In this document: positions 43,338-52,447 of the stretch, in pieces
How positions within the stretch are numbered: the stretch's first letter is position 1
Layout of the letters: every line of letters begins with the position of its first letter
DNA from: Moraxellaceae bacterium
GTDB taxonomy: Bacteria > Pseudomonadota > Gammaproteobacteria > Burkholderiales > Rhodocyclaceae
Direction of reading: 5' to 3'
NCBI GenBank assembly: GCA_031119205.1
Contig: JAVHYF010000001.1
Coordinates: forward strand, 124,001 to 188,000
DNA: 64,000 nt
Translations under genes and position numbers: made by a program
Notes under the pieces: generated by a model
Seen by the model: only the letters and a program-made list of their open reading frames with translations
Told to the model about the DNA's origin: nothing
The model's database searches: none

Positions 43338-44312
43338 TCACCATTTGCTCACCGTTCCATCGTCGGGGATATCACGGCTCTCGTCGTTGAACCAGCCACG
43401 CAGGATGGCAAGGCCATCGCCGCCGCGCGGTGGATTGAGGTGAACTGCATTCCTGATGTTGAGGAAAGCATCACCAAACGGATTGGGCGGATTGGGGCGC
43501 TTGCCGTCCGGCCCCGGAGCATTGGCCCTGGCGTTCGGCAGATTGCCGTTGAACACACCCACCAGCTGCCCCCATTGGTTGAACACGCCGCCCCCGGAGT
43601 GGCCACGCCGCGCTACGAAGTCGCCGTACTCGTAAAGCTTCGCGCCCTTCCTGCGGTTCTCCACGTCGGTTGGCTTCATCTGGTTCCAGTATTTCACCTT
43701 GCCGACGCTCGCCTGCGTCGGTTGCCCTTGCTGAACCCTCTGCTCGTCTTCCCATGGATGGCCGATCAACAGAAGCTCGGTCGATAGATCCTTGCCAGGC
43801 TTCGGATAAAAGATCGGACGGGGCGGCTCGATGACGTTGGCCGCACTGGGATGCTTTCTCACCTTGATCCACTTGATCAGCAGCAGGGCGTAGTCAGCGC
43901 CAATCGATTGCCCCGTTTCAAGTATCCGCACAACCTGCGCCTGCGGCTCACCGGCATGCAGCGTGCCGCTGACCCATACCTTGGGTTGCTGGTAATGCTG
44001 GAACTCGTCACCGGGCGGCGCCGAATCGGGCGCCAGTTCGTATTGCAGCGTAACGAAGACCGACGAACTGATCACGTTCTCGCTGAAGTCCCCCAGCGTA
44101 TGCAGTGCACACAGCACCAGATTCTTGTCCAGCAATGTGCCACTGGCTAACCGCTGGGAGGTTCCGTTCTGCCTGAGCACGATCTGCACCGAAGACGACG
44201 CACACTGTGCCACCATCTTCTGTGAAAAGGCCGTACCGAATTTCTGTATGCCTTTGCCATACACGTGGCAACGCTTGCCGATCTCGCAGACCGGCCGGGG
44301 TTGTACTGCCAT
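43338..44312 (-). CDS. trypsin-like (S1 family) serine peptidase, no signal peptide
   Basis: This is a 324-residue chymotrypsin-fold protease. The catalytic triad can be placed at His71 (VLCALHTLGD), Asp140 (SIGADYALLLI) and Ser239 (RRGHSGGGVFNQWGQLVGV, replacing the usual GDSGGP). The N-terminus is hydrophilic, with no Sec or Tat signal, so the protein is either cytoplasmic or exported by a non-classical route. It is 56 bp downstream of a 917-residue protein on the same strand and almost certainly co-transcribed with it. Proteolytic activation or processing of that partner is a reasonable hypothesis, not a demonstrated one. Confidence 0.85.
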   Translation of the reverse strand: MAVQPRPVCEIGKRCHVYGKGIQKFGTAFSQKMVAQCASSSVQIVLRQNGTSQRLASGTLLDKNLVLCALHTLGDFSENVISSSVFVTLQYELAPDSAPPGDEFQHYQQPKVWVSGTLHAGEPQAQVVRILETGQSIGADYALLLIKWIKVRKHPSAANVIEPPRPIFYPKPGKDLSTELLLIGHPWEDEQRVQQGQPTQASVGKVKYWNQMKPTDVENRRKGAKLYEYGDFVARRGHSGGGVFNQWGQLVGVFNGNLPNARANAPGPDGKRPNPPNPFGDAFLNIRNAVHLNPPRGGDGLAILRGWFNDESRDIPDDGTVSKW

Positions 44313-44368
44313 GATGTTCCTCCATCAGGATCCGGAAGGCGGCGGGACGAGCCCGCCGCTTCGTCAGC

Positions 44369-47122
44369 TCAGGACAGCTCGGCGTAGGGCGTATTGATCG
44401 ACAGGTCCAGCGCGCTGGTCGGCGTGTACTCCCACCAGGTCGCCACCAGCTGGCCCTGCTCGGCCTTGGTCACCTCGTCCTCGTGGTCGGGGTTGGCCGG
44501 GTTGGCAGGCGGAATGCCGGGGTAGTTCGTCTCGGCGTAGTTCTGGATCTCTTCCGCGATGGTCACGTATGGGTGATCACCGTACAGCTTGCCGAAGGCA
44601 CCGCTGTCGATCAGCGCAGCGAAGCTCTTCTCGAAGCCGGGGCGGATGGTCAGCACCACGCGGGCGGCACCGGCGCGCAGGAAGGCGCGATGCAGGGCAT
44701 CGGGATGCTCGAGGAACTGCTTCAGCGTCCAGTTCTTCGGCATGTCCCAGAAGTAGGGGTAGTTGAAGTAGAGGACGTTCTCCCACTCGATGGCGTGCTG
44801 CACGAACTTGATGAACTCGCCGAACTCCAGCATCCGCGACCACTGTCCATGGTTCAGCGACGACGGATCGAGTGCGTCGTTAGCATAAGGATCGTTGCCG
44901 TTCATGTGGTTGAGGATCCACTCGATGTCCGGCGGCGTCAGCTTGAACTGCGGGCCGAACAGCCAGCGCATCACACCCTTCATGATCTCCTCCTGCTCCA
45001 TGCGGCGCAGGGTCAGTGAATCGAAGGGAGCCAGGCTGACCAACAGGTTGCTGCGCTCGTCCTGCAGACTTTGCGCGCGGCGCTGGTGCAGGGCTTCCGC
45101 GGCATCGCGCAGGGCCATCCAGGCGCGCGACTGCCAGGCCTGGTAGACCTCTGCACGCAGGCTCACCCGGTAGAGCAGGTCGATGTGCGCGCTGGTGATG
45201 CCACGGTGGAAGTACGGCAACGACAGGTTGCCGCTGCGGCCGATCAGACTGCTGTTGAGCTTGGCGCTGCCATATTCATCGAACAGGGTGCTCGTCACTG
45301 CTTTGGCGGTGTCGAAGCGTACGTCGAAGATCAGGCCATCTTCGGCGATGTCTTCGTACCAGTAGCCGCACGCCACCGAGCCGCTGGCCAGCGTGTAGTC
45401 GTCATCCACGTGGAAGTCGATGGCGCCGACGAAGGTCTTCTCGTTCTCCTCCACCGGTTTCTGGATCACCACGCCGGCCTTCAGCAATTGGGTGGCCAGC
45501 GGCGGCGCCTCCACCGACGCCTGGTACTGGCCTGCGAGCTGGGTCCAGTTGTCACGCGTCACGTCGGACACCTTCAGCGGAAAGCTGAAGGGCTGGGCGA
45601 TCTTCTGCTCCACCTCGGCGAGGCTCTCCAGCTTGCGGATCAGGTCCGACCCCGGGCTCGGGATGGTGAGGTCATAGGTCATGCGCAGGCCGTAGCGGAA
45701 CAGGTCCACGCGCCACTTGCGCATCATGTTGTAGTAATCGACGCGCATCGGTTGCGTGTCGCTCGGGTTGGTGATGACGCGCACCGACGAGTCCTCGGTC
45801 CCGACCACCGAACTGACCTTGAAGCTGGTCTTGTGGTCCTTGCGGGTACGGGCGGAGGCGCGCCGCGTGGCGTCGATGGTGTGGTTGCGGCTGTCGCGCT
45901 GCGAGGTCTGATCGTCAGAGCTGGAGTCGTAGCCCACGCTCGAGCTGAGGGTCACGCCCAGGTAGCTGGCATTCGCATTGGCATTGAAGCTCAGCGCGCT
46001 GGAGTGACGACGCTGGTTCTCCGTGGATTGCGCGATGTCGGTCTTCTCCGAGACACCGGTCTCGCTGAAGCCCTCGAACTGATCCTGCACGATGGATTCG
46101 AACTCCTTGGTCGTCACCGACCATTCGCGATGGGTGATGTTCACCGTCTCCTTTGGCGTCAGCGGAATGGAGTACACCAGCTCACCGCGCTCCACACCCA
46201 CCGGCGTCATCTGCAGACGCTCCAGGTGCAGGCGACCGACCGGCTCCACCGTCAGTTGCTGCTGGAAACCCTTGATCGTCGATTCCGTCTGCGCGGCATT
46301 GCCCACCACCTTGGGCAGCATCCAGGAAATCGCCTGCGCGGTGTCGAGATTGGTATAGGCCAGCGACAGCGGGCTGTACTCGGCGGCAATCTGCTTGAGC
46401 TGCGCATACTTGGTCGGTTCATGCTTTGCCGCCCAGGCGATGGCTTCCTCGATGCTCGCCACCGGCGCACGCACTACCGCTTGCACAGCTCCGCCGGGAG
46501 TCTGCTGGGTATCTTCGATCGGCTCGATGTCGATCAGCAGCGCGCCACGCGAACCGCCCTCGGTACGCTGCACCACCGTACGCACCGTGGTGCCATCGGC
46601 GGTGGTCGCCTCGCTGACGTCTACCTTCGCGCCGTCAGGCACTGCGCGCGCCGTCGCCGTTGCTGTCGTAGCGCGCGGCGGCGTGGTGGTGGTGGGGGTG
46701 GACGTCGACGAGGTGGCTGACGGATTCAGCAACCAGTTGCGGTAAGCCTCGCGCAGGCTGCCGATCAGGCCCTCCACCTGACCAGCGACTTCCTTGCGCA
46801 CGCCGACCAGCAGCTTGCCCACACGCACCAGGGCTTCCGCATCCAGCCCGGCCAGTTCCGGTGCATGCCGCACGCTCACCGCCGCCGAGCCTTCGGCCGC
46901 CATGTTCTTCAGCACGTTGAGCACCTTCAGGCCGGCCTCGTCGTTCTTGCCTTCCAGCTGGCGCTGCACGCGTACCCCCTCTGCCGGACGCATTCCGAAC
47001 GCGGCCGCACACGCGGCCTTCTGCATACCACGCCCAGTACGGCGCGGTGATTCGTTGTCCAGCTCGATGGGGGCGTAGGTAGTCTTGTACAGACGGCGGC
47101 GGGAATTCGCGAGGTCATTCAT
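44369..47122 (-). CDS. large protein of unknown function (917 aa), protease-associated
   Basis: I do not recognise this protein. The start is ATG 47122 behind GGAGAAG, giving 917 residues. A frame to 47323 adds residues with no coding character. There is no signal peptide. Visible regions: a basic N-terminus (SRRRLYKTTYAPIELDN); a helical region at about 35-130; a Ser/Thr/Pro-rich linker at about 131-161; and a mixed region to ~370. At about 371-454 a Ser/Asn-rich stretch with alternating polar and hydrophobic residues (ALSFNANANASYLGVTLSSS) resembles a membrane-inserting beta hairpin. Next comes a conserved-looking core (MRKWRVDLFRYGLRMTYDLT), and the C-terminal half is rich in Trp and Tyr. 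The gene is paired with a trypsin-like protease, which invites comparison with activated toxins or surface assemblies. Confidence 0.8.
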   Translation of the reverse strand: MNDLANSRRRLYKTTYAPIELDNESPRRTGRGMQKAACAAAFGMRPAEGVRVQRQLEGKNDEAGLKVLNVLKNMAAEGSAAVSVRHAPELAGLDAEALVRVGKLLVGVRKEVAGQVEGLIGSLREAYRNWLLNPSATSSTSTPTTTTPPRATTATATARAVPDGAKVDVSEATTADGTTVRTVVQRTEGGSRGALLIDIEPIEDTQQTPGGAVQAVVRAPVASIEEAIAWAAKHEPTKYAQLKQIAAEYSPLSLAYTNLDTAQAISWMLPKVVGNAAQTESTIKGFQQQLTVEPVGRLHLERLQMTPVGVERGELVYSIPLTPKETVNITHREWSVTTKEFESIVQDQFEGFSETGVSEKTDIAQSTENQRRHSSALSFNANANASYLGVTLSSSVGYDSSSDDQTSQRDSRNHTIDATRRASARTRKDHKTSFKVSSVVGTEDSSVRVITNPSDTQPMRVDYYNMMRKWRVDLFRYGLRMTYDLTIPSPGSDLIRKLESLAEVEQKIAQPFSFPLKVSDVTRDNWTQLAGQYQASVEAPPLATQLLKAGVVIQKPVEENEKTFVGAIDFHVDDDYTLASGSVACGYWYEDIAEDGLIFDVRFDTAKAVTSTLFDEYGSAKLNSSLIGRSGNLSLPYFHRGITSAHIDLLYRVSLRAEVYQAWQSRAWMALRDAAEALHQRRAQSLQDERSNLLVSLAPFDSLTLRRMEQEEIMKGVMRWLFGPQFKLTPPDIEWILNHMNGNDPYANDALDPSSLNHGQWSRMLEFGEFIKFVQHAIEWENVLYFNYPYFWDMPKNWTLKQFLEHPDALHRAFLRAGAARVVLTIRPGFEKSFAALIDSGAFGKLYGDHPYVTIAEEIQNYAETNYPGIPPANPANPDHEDEVTKAEQGQLVATWWEYTPTSALDLSINTPYAELS

Positions 47123-47451
47123 GTTTCTTCTCCGATGCGGGGGTTTGTGGAAAGAATCCAGGGGAAACCTGTTCATGCGGATGGCATTGCAGCGACCATC
47201 CGTCACGACGTCGGAGCGCATGGTGAGGGTGAAGACCGGCGACAAAACCGGTACCTGCCCCAAGAGGCACGGGGTCGGTGCGGATTGAAACAATGGGATT
47301 CCGGCAGGTTGCGCAAGGCGCAATGGCCCTTGCCGTCAGGGCCTTTCAGCGAAGCGGGGCATCGTTCTGCCGGGCAGCGCTGAAACAAATGAAACCCGGC
47401 GCGCGGCCGGGTTCATGTGGGTCTGAAGCAGGGAGAGATGTACTGCGTGGG
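47123..47451. other. gene-free stretch with the aox/hmp terminator
   Basis: These 329 bp separate the aox stop from the start of the large unknown gene. I see no convincing gene in them. They contain an intrinsic terminator for leftward transcripts arriving from aox (47393-47413). The part nearest 47122 must hold the promoter of the large gene and the protease. Confidence 0.6.
47384..47413 (-). terminator. intrinsic terminator of the hmp-aox operon
   Basis: Read leftward, AACCCGGC (47413-47406), a 5-nt GC loop, and GCCGGGTT (47400-47393) are followed by TCATTTGTTT, a moderately T-rich tail. It lies 39 bp downstream of the aox stop. Confidence 0.75.
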
Positions 47452-48093
47452 CTACAGCACCTGCACCGGGTGCCCGGGTCCGCGCAGTTCATCGGCGAAG
47501 CCATGGTTCACGTCGCGATGACCGGCCTCGTCGTCGCGCACAGCCAGCACCACGTCGCGCAGGCGCGCATCCTTCGGCAGTTTCCAGTAGTCGATGGCGA
47601 TCTGCGGTGCCGGCACGTTCTCGTAGTGGCCGGCGTCGATACCGGCCAGGTACTCGGTGTAGCTGTAGCAGGCCTCTTCCTCGAAGTAGCCGACGATGCG
47701 GTGCGCGGTACGCGCCGACAACAGGTAGGCGAGGAAGAACAGGTTGTAGAAGACGCCCTGGGCCAGCAGCACCAGCAGACGCTCGAAACGCGAAGGCTGT
47801 GCGATCTCGATGAAGGTCATCAGGTGCATGCGCTCGTTCTCGGCCTCCTCCAGCAACTGGCGTATCCAGCCCTGGTCGTCGCGCATGGTGCGCAGCGCGC
47901 GCAGGTGCTGCAGCGTGCCGCCTACCATGCCGGGTACAGCGGCGACCGTCTCCAGCACCACCGCGCGGTTGCCGTAGCGGCGCGCGAACAGCGCGTCGGC
48001 AAAGAAGCGCAGCAGCCTGGTGACGCCGAGCGCGACGCGGTCGCTCAGGTCCTGCGGCGTGTGGTGGATGCGTTCATAGCTCCGGGTATCCAT
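47452..48093 (-). CDS. aox: alternative oxidase (AOX), di-iron ubiquinol oxidase
   Basis: AOX is a cyanide- and NO-insensitive ubiquinol oxidase that reduces oxygen to water without proton pumping. It is best known from mitochondria and is sparsely distributed in bacteria. The start at ATG 48093 gives 213 residues. All di-iron ligand motifs are present: [13 protein letters not shown] (Glu49), ENERMH (Glu87 and His90), [13 protein letters not shown] (a Glu in 138-140) and [10 protein letters not shown] (Glu189 and His192). [15 protein letters not shown] is also a signature. Two hydrophobic stretches fit its interfacial membrane anchoring. It is directly downstream of flavohemoglobin (37 bp), so NO-dependent expression through NsrR is likely. 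Confidence 0.93.
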   Translation of the reverse strand: MDTRSYERIHHTPQDLSDRVALGVTRLLRFFADALFARRYGNRAVVLETVAAVPGMVGGTLQHLRALRTMRDDQGWIRQLLEEAENERMHLMTFIEIAQPSRFERLLVLLAQGVFYNLFFLAYLLSARTAHRIVGYFEEEACYSYTEYLAGIDAGHYENVPAPQIAIDYWKLPKDARLRDVVLAVRDDEAGHRDVNHGFADELRGPGHPVQVL

Positions 48094-48130
48094 GATCTGT
48101 TCCCTCGTGAATGACGATCGATCGACGAAC

Positions 48131-49339
48131 TCAAAGCAGGTGGTCCAGCAACTCCGGGCCGAAGACCTCGCGATGGATGCGCGTGGCGCGCACCCCGCTG
48201 GCGACCAGCCCCTGCCACTGCGCCTGCATGAAGCCGATGGGCCCGCACAGGTAGAACTCGGCGTCCACGCCGATCCTGTCCAGCACCACCGCCACATCCA
48301 TGCGGCCGACGTGCGTGTAGTCCTCCGCCGGCCGGTCCTCCGCCGTCGGGGCCTCGTAGAAACTCAGGCGCCGCAGCGCCGGCATGTGCTCCCTGGCCGC
48401 CGCCACGGCGTCGCGCAAGGCATGCTGCCGGCCATGGCGTGCGGCATGGGCGAACAGCGTGGGGCGCTGCGGGTTGCGCAGCGCCAGCGCGTTCAGCACA
48501 GCCACCATCGGCGTGATGCCGACACCGGCGGACAGCAGGGCGATTGGCGTCGCGTCCTGCAGCGCTGGCGCGAAGTCACCACAGGCCGGCCCCACCTCCA
48601 GACGGTCGCCCACCTTCAGGTTGGCGTGCAGCCAGTTCGATACCCGGCCGGCCGGCACGTCGTCATGGCCGGCTTCGCGCTTGACGCTGATGCGCCACCA
48701 GGGCTGCTCCGGCGCATCCGACAGGCTGTACTGGCGTAGCTGGCGCAGGCCATCCTGCGTCACCGCGACGCTGACGTACTGGCCCGGCAGGAAGGCCCCC
48801 GGCGAACCGCCGGCCTCGTCACGCAAGTAGAAGGAACGCACGTCCTCGCTTTCATCCCGCAGCTCGCTGACCACCAGCGCGCGCAAAGCACCCGGCTCGG
48901 TGCCGAGCTGTCCGTAAAGACGCTTCTCCGCCTCGATAAGGGTCTTGGCCAGCACCCAGTAGGCCTCGTCCCAGGCTGCCAGCAGCGGCGGTGCCGCCGC
49001 CTCGCCCAGCACCTGCTGGATGGCATCCAGCAGGTGGCGCCCGACGATCGGATAGTGCTCTGCCCGGATGCCGACGGACACATGCTTATGGACGATGCGC
49101 TCCACCACCGGAGTGAGTACGCCGGGGTTGCGGTGATTGGCCGCGTAGGCAAACACGGCGGCCGCCAGCGACTGCTGCTGGGCGCCATTGGCCTGGTTGC
49201 CGAGGTTGAAGAGGTTCTTCAGTTCGGGATGCGCGCGGAACATCGCATCGTAGAAATGGCGCGTGATGGCGACGCCATGCTCACGCAGCACGGGCACGCT
49301 GGCATCGATGTAGGGGACGGCGAAACTGGACAGCATCAT
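48131..49339 (-). CDS. hmp: flavohemoglobin / nitric oxide dioxygenase
   Basis: Hmp converts NO and O2 to nitrate using NAD(P)H and is the main aerobic NO-detoxifying enzyme. It is 402 residues. The N-terminal globin domain (1-140) has the proximal histidine in [13 protein letters not shown]. The FAD-binding domain (about 150-260) has the [10 protein letters not shown] motif. The NAD(P) domain (about 265-402) has [15 protein letters not shown] and [12 protein letters not shown]. The gene is preceded by an NsrR-like box 29-47 bp upstream of its start and is followed by aox in one operon. Confidence 0.96.
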   Translation of the reverse strand: MMLSSFAVPYIDASVPVLREHGVAITRHFYDAMFRAHPELKNLFNLGNQANGAQQQSLAAAVFAYAANHRNPGVLTPVVERIVHKHVSVGIRAEHYPIVGRHLLDAIQQVLGEAAAPPLLAAWDEAYWVLAKTLIEAEKRLYGQLGTEPGALRALVVSELRDESEDVRSFYLRDEAGGSPGAFLPGQYVSVAVTQDGLRQLRQYSLSDAPEQPWWRISVKREAGHDDVPAGRVSNWLHANLKVGDRLEVGPACGDFAPALQDATPIALLSAGVGITPMVAVLNALALRNPQRPTLFAHAARHGRQHALRDAVAAAREHMPALRRLSFYEAPTAEDRPAEDYTHVGRMDVAVVLDRIGVDAEFYLCGPIGFMQAQWQGLVASGVRATRIHREVFGPELLDHLL

Positions 49340-49367
49340 GGGCTCCTGGCTGAGGGGTTCTGTTTTT

Positions 49368-49386
49368 GTAGTATTTGAAATGCAAC
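49368..49386 (-). promoter_or_regulatory. NsrR-like box upstream of hmp
   Basis: Read leftward, GTTGCATTTCAAATACTAC is a 19-bp imperfect palindrome that fits the NsrR consensus (two near-identical halves, ATGCATTT then AAATACAT). It lies 29-47 bp upstream of the hmp start. The same half-site, GTTGCA...TGCAAC, appears upstream of nsrR at 50316-50334. Confidence 0.75.
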
Positions 49387-49400
49387 TTTAAGGGCAGGCA

Positions 49401-49823
49401 TCAAGGGTGGTGGGCGGGCGTGGTCACCTCCTGATGGTCAGCAAGAGCTTCGCTCTGGCTGAATTCGTGCATCAGGCGCAGTGACTGGCCGATGTTGCGC
49501 GCGCGGGCGAGCCAGGCCTCTGCCAGATCGTCGGGCAATGCGACCTGGATGGTGGCGGCAAACAGTGTCAGCCACTGGTCCAGCAACGCGGGCGTGAAAC
49601 CAGACGCCATGTGGCGCTCGGCCACACGGTAGCGATAGTCGAGGTAGCGCTCGCCCCCGAGCGTGACCCACCAGAAGTGGGTGAGCACCGCCTCGTGGGC
49701 GGGCCAGTCATGTACGCGGGCAAAGGGCTCGCTCAGCGTGGGATGGACACGTATGGCGGCATAGAAGCGCGCCACCACCTGCGCCACCTTGTCACGCCCG
49801 ATCTCCGTGGCGACATCACGCAT
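49401..49823 (-). CDS. group III truncated hemoglobin
   Basis: This is a 140-residue truncated globin of the Ctb/TrHbP type. Family features are visible: VARFYAAIRVHPTLSEPFARV at the start, the HFWWVTLGG segment of the distal pocket, and the ERHMASGFTPALLDQWLTLF region containing the proximal histidine (H in ERHM). In Campylobacter, group III globins are part of the NO response, which matches its location directly after nsrR (8 bp overlap) and before hmp. The C-terminus ends with a His-rich tail (TTPAHHP). Confidence 0.9.
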   Translation of the reverse strand: MRDVATEIGRDKVAQVVARFYAAIRVHPTLSEPFARVHDWPAHEAVLTHFWWVTLGGERYLDYRYRVAERHMASGFTPALLDQWLTLFAATIQVALPDDLAEAWLARARNIGQSLRLMHEFSQSEALADHQEVTTPAHHP

Positions 49824-50274
49824 GGCCGGCTCCCAGTGCCGACATGAAGTCGCGGTGCAGGCTGACGATGGCCGTCCCGGTGCGACCGCGGCACACGTCG
49901 GCCAGGCTGTACTCGTTCATCTTGTCGTAGAAGGCCGCCAGCCCGGCATTGAGGGCGCCCTTCAGCAGGCAGCGGCCACGCAGGGTGCAGGGGGTTTCGT
50001 CGCAATCGACGAGGGTGTCGCATTCCTCAAGCTGCTGGATGACTTCACCCAGCCGCAGCGTGTCGGCCGGCACGCCGAGGATCAGCCCGCCATTGCGGCC
50101 ACGGATCGCCGTCACCCAGCCCAGCTTGCCGAGGCGGTTGGCCACCTTGACGAGGTGGTTGTGCGGCACGTCGAACTGCTGCGCGATCTCGGCGATCGTG
50201 ACCGGCGTGTCGCGCTCATGCGTCAGGTACATCAGGACGCGCAGGCCGAAATCGGAGAAGCGGGTGAGTCGCAT
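49816..50274 (-). CDS. nsrR: nitric oxide-sensing repressor NsrR (Rrf2 family)
   Basis: NsrR carries an iron-sulfur cluster that is destroyed by NO, which relieves repression. It is 152 residues. The winged helix is at about 1-65 (MRLTRFSDFGLRVLMYLTHE, then VPHNHLVKVANRLGKLGWV). The cluster cysteines fall at positions 91, 96 and 102, identical in position to E. coli NsrR; an extra Cys85 is also present. The gene overlaps the group III globin gene by 8 bp. A palindromic NsrR-like box upstream suggests autoregulation. Confidence 0.96.
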   Translation of the reverse strand: MRLTRFSDFGLRVLMYLTHERDTPVTIAEIAQQFDVPHNHLVKVANRLGKLGWVTAIRGRNGGLILGVPADTLRLGEVIQQLEECDTLVDCDETPCTLRGRCLLKGALNAGLAAFYDKMNEYSLADVCRGRTGTAIVSLHRDFMSALGAGHA

Positions 50275-50315
50275 GGCGGCGCTCGTGAGTCACGGAATGG
50301 CGCCATGCTATTAAA

Positions 50316-50334
50316 GTTGCAGATTACATGCAAC
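50316..50334 (-). promoter_or_regulatory. NsrR-like box upstream of nsrR
   Basis: GTTGCAGATTACATGCAAC has perfect 6-bp outer arms, GTTGCA and TGCAAC; including flanks, AGTTGCA and TGCAACT extend to 7 bp each. It lies 42 bp upstream of the nsrR start. Its half-site and 19-bp length match the box upstream of hmp. Confidence 0.75.
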
Positions 50335-50389
50335 TATTGTCTGCGCGTGTCGCGGGCTATGGAGCCGCCCGCGGCGGCTCCATAGTCAG

Positions 50390-50809
50390 TCAGGCGGCGC
50401 ACTCCTCCACGCTGACCATCCAGCCCAGGCCGAACTTGTCTTCCAGCATGCCGAAGTACGGCGACCAGAAGGTCTTGTCCAGCGGCATGGTGACCTTGCC
50501 GCCCTCCGACAGCGCCTTGAAGCAGCGCTCGGCCTCCTGCTGGTCGGCCACCGTCAGCGACAGCGAGAAGTTCTTGAACTGCGCCTGCGGACCACAGCCG
50601 TCGGAGGCCATTACCATCGTCTTGCCGATGGTGATGCTGGCGTGCATCACCTTGTCCCCCCAACCTTCCGGCACCATGCCGGGCGGATGCTCGGTCGGAC
50701 TTTCGCTGAAACGCATCAGCATGTCGCGCTTCGCGCCGACGGCTTGTTCGTAGAACCTGATGGCCTCTTCACAACGGCCGTCGAAGAACAGATAGACGTT
50801 CACTTCCAT
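50390..50809 (-). CDS. VOC-superfamily PhnB/YjdN-like protein
   Basis: This is a 139-residue single-domain protein of the vicinal oxygen chelate fold, similar to YjdN/PhnB. It begins MEVNVYLFFDGRCEEAIRFY, with WGDKVMHASITIGKTMVMASDG in the middle and FWSPYFGMLEDKFGLGWMV at the C-terminus. AAGGAGATCACC precedes the start at 50809. Most members of this group have unknown function; none of the classic metal ligands can be assigned with confidence. It is the last gene of a ten-gene minus-strand operon. Confidence 0.88.
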   Translation of the reverse strand: MEVNVYLFFDGRCEEAIRFYEQAVGAKRDMLMRFSESPTEHPPGMVPEGWGDKVMHASITIGKTMVMASDGCGPQAQFKNFSLSLTVADQQEAERCFKALSEGGKVTMPLDKTFWSPYFGMLEDKFGLGWMVSVEECAA

Positions 50810-50850
50810 GGTGATCTCCTTGTCTCTCGGGGGTAGAACGGGAGGGCCGC

Positions 50851-52335
50851 TCAGGCAGCATCCTTTGCCGGCCCGGTAGCGGGGGTCGGTGCCGCGCCGT
50901 GCGGATCGGCATCCGTCGGCATGGCGACCGGTTTCAGCAACAGCGCAGAGGCCAGCACGGCCACGGCACCGAAGATCGAGCCGACCACGAAGGCCGCTTG
51001 ATAACCACCGGTCAGTGCCGCAAGCTGGTCGGCGCCACCGGCCAGCATCTCGCTGGTGCGCGAGCCGGCCAGGCTGGCAAGGATGGCGAGACCCAGCGCG
51101 CCACCCATCATGAAGCTGGTGTTCACCACACCGGAGGCGAGGCCGGACTCGCTGGGCGCCACGTCCCCCATGGCCGCCAGCAGCACCGGGTTGAGCGCCA
51201 TGCCGGCTCCCACACCCAGCAGCAGCATGCTGGGCAGCACATCGATGACGAAGCTGCCTTCCACCGGCGCGCGGATGAACAGCGCCAGCCCGATGGTGAC
51301 CAGCAGCATGCCCACGGTGATGCAGTTGCGAATGCCGTAGCGCATCACCAGCTTGGCCGACAGGCCCAGCGAGAAGGCCGCCATGATCAGGTTGGCCGGC
51401 AGGAAGGCGAGGCCCACCTGCATCGGCGTGTAGGCCAGCACCAGTTGCATGTACAGCGCGGACAGGAAGAACCACGCGAACATGGCTGCCGCCCACAGCA
51501 CGCCTATGAGGTTGCTGACCGACAGGTTGCGATGGCGGAACAGGCCCAGCGGCATCAGCGGTGCAGCGATGCGCGACTCGATGAGGATGAAGGCCGCCAT
51601 CAGCACCGCCGCCACGGCGAGCAGGCCCAGCGTCTGCAGGGACGTCCAGCCTGCCTCGTTGCCGTTGACGATGGCATACACCGCCAGCAGCAGCGAGCCG
51701 GTGACCGTCAGCGCACCGGCCACATCCAGCGAGGGGTGTGCAGGCGGCTTGTGGATGGCCGGCAACAGGCGCGCGGACAGCAGGTACACCGCGATGCCCA
51801 CAGGGATGTTCACCAGGAAGTTCCAGTGCCAGGACAGGGTGCTGGTCAGCAGGCCGCCCAGCAGCACGCCGACCGAACCGCCACCCGCGCACACGAAGCC
51901 GTACACACCCATGGCCTTGGCGCGCTCGGCCGGTTCGGTGAACAGGTCCATCATCAGCGACAGCGCGACGGCAGACACCACCGCGCCGCCCATGCCCTGC
52001 ACTGCACGCGCGGTAATCAGGAAACCTTGCGTGGTCGCCACGCCGCAGGCCAGCGAGGCCAGCGTGAACAGCACGAGGCCGATGAGGAAAAGCTTCTTGT
52101 GGCCGTAGAGGTCCCCCAGACGCCCGCCCAGCAGCAGGAAGCCGCCGAAGGTAAGCATGTAGGCATTGACCACCCAGGCCAGGGCGGACTCGGAGAACTG
52201 CAGGTCCTCGCGGATGGACGGCAGGGCCACGTTCACGATGGTCGTGTCCAGCACGATCATCAGCTCGCCCAGGCACAGCAGGATCATCGCCAGCCAGCGG
52301 CGGTCATTCGTCACGTTGCTCATCTTGTCGGTCAT
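50851..52335 (-). CDS. MFS drug:H+ antiporter, DHA2 (14-TM) family
   Basis: This is a 494-residue efflux transporter. It contains DTTIVNVALPSIREDLQFSE in TM1, the loop GRLGDLYGHKKLFLIG between TM2 and TM3, and motif C in TM5 (YGFVCAGGGSVGVLLGGLLT). It is in the middle of an operon rich in SRPBCC proteins, 112 bp downstream of the last of them and 41 bp upstream of the PhnB-like gene. It probably exports a compound sensed by the ArsR protein at the head of the operon. It is a paralogue in type, not a close copy, of the MFS gene at 41412. Confidence 0.9.
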   Translation of the reverse strand: MTDKMSNVTNDRRWLAMILLCLGELMIVLDTTIVNVALPSIREDLQFSESALAWVVNAYMLTFGGFLLLGGRLGDLYGHKKLFLIGLVLFTLASLACGVATTQGFLITARAVQGMGGAVVSAVALSLMMDLFTEPAERAKAMGVYGFVCAGGGSVGVLLGGLLTSTLSWHWNFLVNIPVGIAVYLLSARLLPAIHKPPAHPSLDVAGALTVTGSLLLAVYAIVNGNEAGWTSLQTLGLLAVAAVLMAAFILIESRIAAPLMPLGLFRHRNLSVSNLIGVLWAAAMFAWFFLSALYMQLVLAYTPMQVGLAFLPANLIMAAFSLGLSAKLVMRYGIRNCITVGMLLVTIGLALFIRAPVEGSFVIDVLPSMLLLGVGAGMALNPVLLAAMGDVAPSESGLASGVVNTSFMMGGALGLAILASLAGSRTSEMLAGGADQLAALTGGYQAAFVVGSIFGAVAVLASALLLKPVAMPTDADPHGAAPTPATGPAKDAA

Positions 52336-52447
52336 GTCCGGATTGGATCAGTGTTGATGGGCCTGCGCAGACAACAGGCCACGCCCGCGCCGTTACCGGC
52401 ATGGACTCCCGTCTGCACAAGCGCCTTGTCCTTGTTGATGGGCCGGC

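Noticed and set aside
50390-52276. 628-residue open frame on the minus strand covering the MFS and PhnB-like genes
   Set aside because: Only its last 139 residues are real (the PhnB-like protein with its own ribosome site). The rest is an Ala/Gly/Arg-rich out-of-frame reading of the DHA2 transporter.
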